Of a stretch of 40,667 nt of DNA, positions 35,156 through 40,667 are shown in pieces. The translations under genes and the position numbers were made by a program. The DNA comes from Clostridium sp. (lineage in GTDB: Bacteria > Bacillota > Clostridia > Clostridiales > Clostridiaceae). Numbering within the stretch: position 1 is the stretch's first letter; every line of letters starts with the position of its first letter. Below the pieces are notes generated by a model. That model was not told the DNA's origin and searched no databases. It saw only the letters and a program-made list of their open reading frames with translations. Location of the stretch: assembly GCF_016650035.1 (NCBI RefSeq), contig NZ_JAENWM010000031.1:1-40667 (forward strand), in the 5' to 3' direction.

Positions 35156-36925
35156 ATGGAGAAAAAGTGGTTACTAAGAAATACCTCTAAGGATATTAGT
35201 TTACTAGCAAAAAACTCTGGGGTAAGTGAAGTTATTGCTAAGATATTAATTAATAGGGGATTAAATAATGAAGTAGATATAAAAAAATTTATGAGAGCTA
35301 GTTTGGATGATTTATATGATCCATTTTTAATGAAAGATATGGAAAAGGCCATAGGTATAATAGTATTATCTATAGGAAATAGTGAAAAAATAGTTGTATA
35401 TGGGGATTATGATGCTGATGGAGTTACTAGTACTGTTATACTGTATAAGGCACTAAAACACTGCGGTGCACTAGTGGATTACTATGTGCCAGATAGAGAA
35501 AATGAAGGATATGGGATCAATAGTGATAGAATAAGAAAACTAAAGCAACAAGGAGTTTCAGTAATTTTAACTTGTGACAATGGAATAGCTGCTATTGAAC
35601 AAGTTAAACTAGCAAAAGAACTAGGAATGACTGTTATAGTGACTGATCACCATGAGTTAGCATTTGACGAAGAAGATAGTGGAGTAAGAACTTTTAAAAT
35701 TCCACTAGCGGATGCGGTTATAAATCCAAAACAAGTGGAATGTAATTATCCCTTTAAAAATTTATCTGGGGCAGGTATAGCTTTTAAATTTGTACAAGCA
35801 CTATATATAAAACTTGGGATTGATTGTGAAAAGGCACAAGAACTTATGGAGATAGCAGGGATAGGAACTATATGTGATGTGGTAGATTTGGTTTCAGAGA
35901 ATAGAACAATTGCTAAGAACGCTTTAAAAGCGTTAACAAATACAAAAAATCTTGGGCTTAAATGTCTAAAGGAAATTTTGGGCATTGAAGGCAAGGAGAT
36001 GAAATCTTACAATGTTGGGTTTCAAATAGGACCATGCATAAATGCTACAGGAAGATTAGATACAGCAGCACTTTCCGTGGAGTTACTCCTATGCGAAGAG
36101 GAAACTAGAGCAAAGGACCTAGCTAAGGTATTATTTGATCTTAATAAAACAAGACAAGAGATGACAACAGTTAATGTAGAAGAGGTAATAAAGCTCATAG
36201 AAAATTCCACTTATAAAAATGATAAAGTACTAGTAATTTATAAAGATACTATTCATGAGAGCATAGCAGGAATTGTAGCAGGGCGTGTTAGGGAAGCTTT
36301 TCATGTTCCAACTATAATACTTACTAAGGGAAAAGATAATCCAAAAGGCTCTGCAAGGTCTATTGAAGAATACAATTTATTTGAGGAACTAATAAAATGT
36401 GAAGAACTTATGGAGAAATTTGGAGGTCATCCCATGGCTGCAGGGCTATCTATAAAAGAAGAAAATATAGATAGGTTAAGGGAAAAGTTAAACCGCATTT
36501 GCACTTTAACAGATGAGGACATAGTTCCAAAGGTAAGAATAGACCAGAGGATGCCATTAAATAAAATAAATTATGAAATAATTGAAGAATTAGAAATGCT
36601 CGAGCCTTTTGGCAAAGGAAATCCAGCACCTCTTCTTGCTGAAAAGAATATTTCTGTTCTAAAGATAGACATACTAGGTAAAAATGCTAATACATTAAAA
36701 ATAAAATGTCGAGTGTCAGGGGAAGATAAAATAATAGATGGAATATGTTTTAATAAAGTCGAAGAGTTTATAGAAATGCTAAAAGATAACTATGGACAAG
36801 ATCATATGAACTATCTTAAAAGCCCTAGAGGTATGAAACTAGATCTGATTTATTCGCCTCAAATTAATGAATATAATGGGCGTACATCTATTCAATTAAA
36901 GATTCTAGAATTTAAGATACATTAA
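35156..36925 (+). CDS. recJ: Single-stranded-DNA-specific exonuclease
   Basis: 589 residues. The DHH part has VVYGDYDADGVTSTVILYK, VILTCDNGIA and the metal motif VTDHHEL; the DHHA1 part has GSARSIEEYNLFEELI and MEKFGGHPMAAGLSI; an OB-fold lies near the C-terminus. RecJ degrades single-stranded DNA 5' to 3' in recombination, mismatch and base-excision repair. AGGAG lies before the ATG and the gene is the second of a two-gene unit. Confidence 0.95.
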   Translation: MEKKWLLRNTSKDISLLAKNSGVSEVIAKILINRGLNNEVDIKKFMRASLDDLYDPFLMKDMEKAIGIIVLSIGNSEKIVVYGDYDADGVTSTVILYKALKHCGALVDYYVPDRENEGYGINSDRIRKLKQQGVSVILTCDNGIAAIEQVKLAKELGMTVIVTDHHELAFDEEDSGVRTFKIPLADAVINPKQVECNYPFKNLSGAGIAFKFVQALYIKLGIDCEKAQELMEIAGIGTICDVVDLVSENRTIAKNALKALTNTKNLGLKCLKEILGIEGKEMKSYNVGFQIGPCINATGRLDTAALSVELLLCEEETRAKDLAKVLFDLNKTRQEMTTVNVEEVIKLIENSTYKNDKVLVIYKDTIHESIAGIVAGRVREAFHVPTIILTKGKDNPKGSARSIEEYNLFEELIKCEELMEKFGGHPMAAGLSIKEENIDRLREKLNRICTLTDEDIVPKVRIDQRMPLNKINYEIIEELEMLEPFGKGNPAPLLAEKNISVLKIDILGKNANTLKIKCRVSGEDKIIDGICFNKVEEFIEMLKDNYGQDHMNYLKSPRGMKLDLIYSPQINEYNGRTSIQLKILEFKIH

Positions 36926-36933
36926 AGCATTAA

Positions 36934-36978
36934 AGACACATAGACATTAAGCCTATGTGTCTCTGTTATATTTTTTTA
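36934..36978. terminator. Hairpin terminator between recJ and the SASP gene
   Basis: AGACACATAG (36934-36943) with CTATGTGTCT (36953-36962), followed by TGTTATATTTTTTT. It can serve recJ and, read on the minus strand, the convergent SASP gene. Confidence 0.65.
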
Positions 36979-36981
36979 AAA

Positions 36982-37164
36982 TTATAAATTACTTTCGTAT
37001 TGTTGTACCATTTTCTTAACCATTTCTCCGCCAACAGAACCACATTCCCTTGAAGTTAAATCACCATTATAATCTGTAAAATTAACACCTAGTTCTTTTG
37101 CAGTTTCCATTTTAAATGAATTTAATCCAGCTTTAGCTTGAGGTACTAATTTTCTGTTTGACAT
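36982..37164 (-). CDS. Alpha/beta-type small acid-soluble spore protein 1
   Basis: 60 residues. LVPQAKAGLNSFKMETAKELGV holds the germination-protease region, DYNGDLTSRECGSVGG is the central DNA-binding motif, and EMVKKMVQQYE the C-terminal helix. SASPs coat spore DNA in the forespore and are cut at germination by GPR at the Glu in KMET. AAAGGAG lies upstream of the start at 37164. A sigma-G-like promoter is proposed at 37199-37227. Confidence 0.95.
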   Translation of the reverse strand: MSNRKLVPQAKAGLNSFKMETAKELGVNFTDYNGDLTSRECGSVGGEMVKKMVQQYESNL

Positions 37165-37198
37165 TTGTTAATCACTCCTTTTAAATTATATTTTGTTT

Positions 37199-37227
37199 TG
37201 TTATGATAGTATCTTGTGCAGAAATTC
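37199..37227 (-). promoter_or_regulatory. Possible sigma-G promoter of SASP 1
   Basis: On the minus strand, GAATT (37227-37223), 17 bp, CATAACA (37205-37199). It resembles the GNATR / CATNNTA pattern of forespore sigma-G, with one mismatch in each element. No equally good match was seen for SASP 2. Confidence 0.35.
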
Positions 37228-37352
37228 AAAATATATAACAGATTATTTAAGGAAAATAAGGCAAGTACAATATTTTGAATTAATGATAACCAAATTAGGA
37301 AATACTTAATATATTTAAAAATAATTACATGATTTAAATAGGCGAAAACAAC

Positions 37353-37395
37353 AAAAGTTAAGAGGTATATGACTAGCATATACCTCTTAACTTTT
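37353..37395. terminator. Strong hairpin between the two SASP genes
   Basis: A perfect 19-bp stem, 37353-37371 with 37377-37395, loop ACTAG. On the minus strand it lies downstream of SASP 2 and has a T-rich 3' side, so it ends that transcript. Confidence 0.85.
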
Positions 37396-37420
37396 TAAAT
37401 TTCAACTTATGGTTTTTAAA

Positions 37421-37606
37421 TTATAAATTTTTTTCGTACTGTTCTACCATTTTTTTTACCATTTGTCCGCCTACGGAACCATTTTGTCTTGAAGTAAGAT
37501 CTCCATTGTATCCATTCTTCAAACTAACTCCAACTTCCTGAGCAGCTTCCATTTTAAATTTGTTAAGTCCCTCTCTTGCTTGTGGTACTAATGTTTTGTT
37601 AGCCAT
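37421..37606 (-). CDS. Alpha/beta-type small acid-soluble spore protein 2
   Basis: 61 residues and a clear paralogue of SASP 1 (same LVPQA, KFKMEAAQEVGV, YNGDLTSRQNGSVGG and MVKKMVEQYE layout). The two lie in tandem on the same strand, about 256 bp apart, each with its own terminator. The ATG at 37606 is preceded by AAAGGAGG. The protein binds spore DNA and is degraded at germination. Confidence 0.95.
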   Translation of the reverse strand: MANKTLVPQAREGLNKFKMEAAQEVGVSLKNGYNGDLTSRQNGSVGGQMVKKMVEQYEKNL

Positions 37607-37746
37607 TATTAATTCCTCCTTTTATTTTTGTGATTATTTTATAATAGTAGTTTATCCGTATATTTAATTTTTATTTTAGTGAGTTGAAGGAGAGTTTTGA
37701 AAATTATATACAGTTTAGCAAATTATGGACAACTATAATTATAATA

Positions 37747-37790
37747 AACAATAAATTTATTTAGTGAACAATAAATTTATTTAGTGAACA
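37747..37790. repeat. 20-bp tandem repeat (two copies plus 4 bp) with an internal palindrome
   Basis: AACAATAAATTTATTTAGTG occurs at 37747-37766 and 37767-37786, identical, with AACA following. Each unit contains the perfect 12-bp palindrome AATAAATTTATT. It ends about 25 bp before the -10 box of murG, between murG and the divergent SASP 2. Confidence 0.9.
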
Positions 37791-37815
37791 GTAGAACTTT
37801 TCATCCAACTTGGTA

Positions 37816-37821
37816 TATAAT
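37816..37821 (+). promoter_or_regulatory. Probable -10 box of murG
   Basis: TATAAT about 49 bp before the GTG start; no good -35, but the tandem repeat lies just upstream of that position. Confidence 0.4.
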
Positions 37822-37869
37822 AATGTAGAATATACTGATTAAAACATGTTTTTTAGAAGGAGTGTTAAA

Positions 37870-38943
37870 GTGGTAAAACATAAAATAATAATGACTGGTG
37901 GCGGATCTGCTGGACACGTAACACCAAATCTTGCACTTATACCAAAACTTAAAACCTTAGATTATGAAATTGAATATATAGGTACAAAGGATGGTATTGA
38001 AAGAAAAATAATAGAGGGCGAAAATATAAAATATTACCCTATATCTAGTGGGAAACTTCGAAGATATTTTGATTTTAAAAATTTTTCTGACCCTTTTAAA
38101 GTAATCAAGGGTATTTTTGAGGCGAAAAAAATTATAAAAATGCAAAAGCCAGACATAGTTTTTTCTAAAGGCGGTTTTGTTTCGGTACCTGTAGTGCTTG
38201 CAGCATACTTAAATAAAGTGCCAGTAATTGCACATGAATGTGATATTACACCAGGACTTGCTAATAGGCTGGCGGCTCCTTATTGTACTAAACTATGTGT
38301 AACTTTTCCGGAGTCGTTAAAGGAAATAAAAAATGATAAAGGGGTATTAACTGGAAATCCTATACGAGCCGAATTATTTCAGGGAAGCAAAATAAAAGGT
38401 AAGGAAATATGTGGTTTTAAAAATGATAGACCAATACTAATGGTTATCGGTGGTAGTTTGGGATCTAAAATTATAAATGAAGCAATACGTAAAAAACTTG
38501 AAAAATTGTTATTACTCTTTAATGTTATTCATATTTGTGGCAATGGTAATATTGATAGAACACTTGAAAACAAAAAGGGGTATGTGCAATATGAGTATGT
38601 AAAAGAAGAATTACCTCATTTACTTACTAGTTCAGATCTTGTTGTGTCAAGGGCGGGAGCCAATGCTATTTTTGAACTTTTGGCAATGAGGAAGCCTAAT
38701 TTATTAATTCCTCTATCCGGTAAATCTAGCAGAGGAGATCAAATACTTAATGCAGAGTCTTTTCAAAAAAGCGGTTATAGTATGGTTATCCAAGAGGATG
38801 AGCTCACCCCTGAAAATTTAGAAACAAAAATTAATGAACTCTATAATGATAGACACGAATATATTAAAAGCATGAATTCTAGCAATACTGAAAAAAGTAT
38901 TGATTTAATAGTAGATTTAATAGAAAAATATAGAAAAAGATGA
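37870..38943 (+). CDS. murG: UDP-GlcNAc:MurNAc-pentapeptide-PP-undecaprenol GlcNAc transferase
   Basis: 357 residues. The N-terminal glycine loop is [20 protein letters not shown], the second G-loop is [14 protein letters not shown], and the UDP-GlcNAc site lies in [22 protein letters not shown] with [10 protein letters not shown]. The enzyme forms lipid II from lipid I on the inner face of the membrane. The start is GTG at 37870, with AAGGAG upstream. The earlier in-frame ATG at 37846 would add eight residues ahead of the family's usual N-terminus. murG here is outside a dcw cluster. A terminator follows. Confidence 0.93.
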   Translation: MVKHKIIMTGGGSAGHVTPNLALIPKLKTLDYEIEYIGTKDGIERKIIEGENIKYYPISSGKLRRYFDFKNFSDPFKVIKGIFEAKKIIKMQKPDIVFSKGGFVSVPVVLAAYLNKVPVIAHECDITPGLANRLAAPYCTKLCVTFPESLKEIKNDKGVLTGNPIRAELFQGSKIKGKEICGFKNDRPILMVIGGSLGSKIINEAIRKKLEKLLLLFNVIHICGNGNIDRTLENKKGYVQYEYVKEELPHLLTSSDLVVSRAGANAIFELLAMRKPNLLIPLSGKSSRGDQILNAESFQKSGYSMVIQEDELTPENLETKINELYNDRHEYIKSMNSSNTEKSIDLIVDLIEKYRKR

Positions 38944-38969
38944 TGAATGTGAAAATTCTTCATCTTTTT
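38935..38969 (+). terminator. Terminator of murG
   Basis: AAAAAGATGATGAA (38935-38948) with TTCTTCATCTTTTT (38956-38969), one mismatch; the 5' arm overlaps the murG stop. Confidence 0.75.
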
Positions 38970-39093
38970 ATTAGGTTCTAATTAGCTAATAAATATTAAA
39001 ATAATATTTTGCATATAAAAAAAACGAAAGTGGTGAAGACTGTAATTATGAGGATAAATAATTGTTTTAAAATTTAAATTAAAGGAGAAGAAA

Positions 39094-40488
39094 ATGGAAC
39101 TTCAATTTTCAGGTGCAACGCAGTGTGTTACAGGTTCATGCCATATACTAAGGTTACGAGGCAAAACTATCTTATTGGATTGTGGGTTATATCAAGGAAA
39201 AGATGGAGACAAAGGTAAAAATCGAAATTTCGGGTTTAATCCAGAAGATATAGATTTAGTGATATTGTCCCATGCTCACATGGATCATAGTGGTAGAATC
39301 CCATTATTATATAAGCGAGGATTCAAAGGTGAAATAATTTGTAGTAAAGCTACAATGGAATTGTGTCAGGTTATGCTACCGGATAGTGGGCATATTCAAG
39401 AGATGGAGGTACACTGGAAAAATAAGAAAATTGAAAAGAAAGGCCTACTACCGGAAGAGGCATTATATACTTCGAAAATAGCAGAAGAATGTATAAAACT
39501 TTTTAAAGGTTATGATTATAATGAGGAAATAAAGCCTTTTGAAGGACTAACACTTATTTTAAAGGATGCAGGCCATTTACTTGGGTCGGCTATTATCGAA
39601 CTGGAAATGGAAGAAGAAGATGAAAAATCAGTAAAGCTTGTTTATAGTGGAGATTTAGGTAATTTCAATATCCCACTAATAAATGATCCTATACCTATAG
39701 AGAGTGCAGACTATGTGATTATGGAGACTACTTATGGAGATAAGGTACATAGTAAATTAGAAGATGTATTAAAAGAATTAGCTAATATAATAAAAGAAAC
39801 TTTCGATAGAGGTGGAAATGTTATAATCCCATCCTTTGCAGTGGGAAGAACACAAGAAGTACTATATGCACTTAATATGTACATCGAAGAAGATACTATT
39901 AAAAACTGTGGTGTTTATGTGGATAGCCCTCTTGCAGAAAAAGCAACAAGAATTTTTGAAAGTAATACAGAATATTTCGATGCTGACGCAAAAGAATACC
40001 AAAAACATGATAGTAATGTACTGGAGTTTAAAGGACTTACTTTTACTCACTGCGCTGAGGATTCTATGAAGCTTAATGATATAGAAAAGGGAATCATTAT
40101 AATATCAAGTAGTGGAATGTGTGATGCAGGTAGAATAAAACATCATTTAAAGCATAATTTGTGGAGAAGTGAAAATTCAGTGGTATTTGTAGGATATCAA
40201 GCTGAGGGCACCCTAGGTAGAAGGATTTTAGATGGGAATAAGATGGTTAGAATTTTTGGAGAAGATATTTCAGTGGAAGCAAAAATATATAATTTACAAG
40301 GGCTTTCCGGTCATGCAGATAGAAATGGCTTAATTAATTTTCTGGAAAATATAAAGATAAAACCTAAAAAGGTTTTTCTGGTACATGGGGACGCAGATTC
40401 TCAAAAGTGTTTTAAGGAAATATTGGATTCAAAAGAATATGATTCTGTAATAGTTAAAAGTTTAGAAAAATATAATTTGAATAAATAA
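39094..40488 (+). CDS. MBL-fold/beta-CASP RNA-processing nuclease-like protein
   Basis: 464 residues. The metallo-beta-lactamase motif HAHMDHSGR (His60, His62, Asp64, His65) is followed by DAGHLLGSAIIEL and SGDLG, then a beta-CASP domain (PSFAVGRTQEVLYAL, SPLAEKATRIF), ISSSGMCDAGRIKHHL and a C-terminal RMMBL-type segment LSGHADRNGL with VHGDADS. This layout is shared with the CPSF-73/YSH1-like group, so an RNA endonuclease/exonuclease role is expected, but the substrate in bacteria is unknown. AAAGGAG precedes the ATG. Confidence 0.9.
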   Translation: MELQFSGATQCVTGSCHILRLRGKTILLDCGLYQGKDGDKGKNRNFGFNPEDIDLVILSHAHMDHSGRIPLLYKRGFKGEIICSKATMELCQVMLPDSGHIQEMEVHWKNKKIEKKGLLPEEALYTSKIAEECIKLFKGYDYNEEIKPFEGLTLILKDAGHLLGSAIIELEMEEEDEKSVKLVYSGDLGNFNIPLINDPIPIESADYVIMETTYGDKVHSKLEDVLKELANIIKETFDRGGNVIIPSFAVGRTQEVLYALNMYIEEDTIKNCGVYVDSPLAEKATRIFESNTEYFDADAKEYQKHDSNVLEFKGLTFTHCAEDSMKLNDIEKGIIIISSSGMCDAGRIKHHLKHNLWRSENSVVFVGYQAEGTLGRRILDGNKMVRIFGEDISVEAKIYNLQGLSGHADRNGLINFLENIKIKPKKVFLVHGDADSQKCFKEILDSKEYDSVIVKSLEKYNLNK

Positions 40489-40623
40489 ATACAATTCAAA
40501 GAAAATTTTGGGAAAATTTAGTTGATTTATATTTTATGAAGAAAATCTTAGTCCATATTGTAATATTTACAACAAAAAAACTGTCAAGCATTTTTGAAAA
40601 TGTCCCAAATCATGTGAAACATT

Positions 40624-40653
40624 AGCACCAACTAATTGTTGGTGCTTTGCTTT
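40624..40653 (+). terminator. Terminator downstream of the beta-CASP gene
   Basis: AGCACCAAC (40624-40632) with GTTGGTGCT (40638-40646), 5-nt loop, then TTGCTTTTG. It lies about 135 bp after the stop. Confidence 0.7.
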
Positions 40654-40667
40654 TGTAAAAGTATGAT

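Noticed and set aside
40608-40625. TGTGA near the right end as a Crp-type site
   Set aside because: No TnACA half at the right distance and no promoter with it.

Overview
The window looks like a chromosomal segment of a low-GC, spore-forming anaerobe, most likely Clostridium in the broad sense. The signs are AT-rich sequence with strong AGGAGG ribosome binding sites, two alpha/beta-type small acid-soluble spore proteins, a single-chain PurL of 1264 residues, and a thioredoxin-reductase-like/glutaredoxin-like gene pair of the kind known from clostridia. I do not name a species. No tRNA, rRNA or CRISPR array was seen.

Left part (1-9.9 kb), a redox and mobile-DNA region. The left edge carries the C-terminal end of a TnpB (IS200/IS605 type) and the element's hairpin right end, abutting what may be the last codons of a disrupted XRE-type regulator. 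Then come a membrane protein of unknown function, a minus-strand glutaredoxin-like/peroxiredoxin-like operon, a Crp/Fnr-family regulator, a second peroxiredoxin-like gene, a TVP38/DedA-like membrane protein, an ABC ATPase overlapping an FAD-dependent oxidoreductase, and a thioredoxin-reductase-like/glutaredoxin-like operon. Three of these units carry the same 16-bp site, TGT(G/A)A-N6-T(T/C)ACA. Each site is centred exactly 29.5 bp upstream of a -10 box, which is the -41.5 geometry of class II Crp/Fnr activation. The Crp/Fnr protein encoded among them has Arg-Glu at the recognition-helix positions CRP uses to read TGTGA. I infer a local thiol-redox regulon; this is the most interesting result. 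Remnants of an IS21 IstB gene and of an rsgA gene lie between this block and a DHFR-like gene.

Middle (10.4-23.3 kb). A Na+/alanine symporter is followed by a nearly complete IMP biosynthesis set: purL alone with its own promoter and PurBox-like sites, then purE-purC-purF-purM-purN-purH-purD. The purE operon has three PurBoxes, a sigma-A promoter, a guanine-class purine riboswitch (C at the specificity position) and a terminator/antiterminator platform. purK and purB are not present here.

Right part (23.5-40.7 kb), housekeeping. It holds a free-standing ATP-cone protein, a Nudix hydrolase, a TauE/SafE exporter (minus strand), an RDD membrane protein with RlmD, a small membrane-anchored protein, MnmH (tRNA 2-selenouridine synthase), topoisomerase IV-like ParE/ParC, an M16 peptidase with RecJ, two tandem SASP genes (minus strand), MurG and an MBL/beta-CASP nuclease-like protein. 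Many transcription units end in clear hairpin-plus-T terminators.
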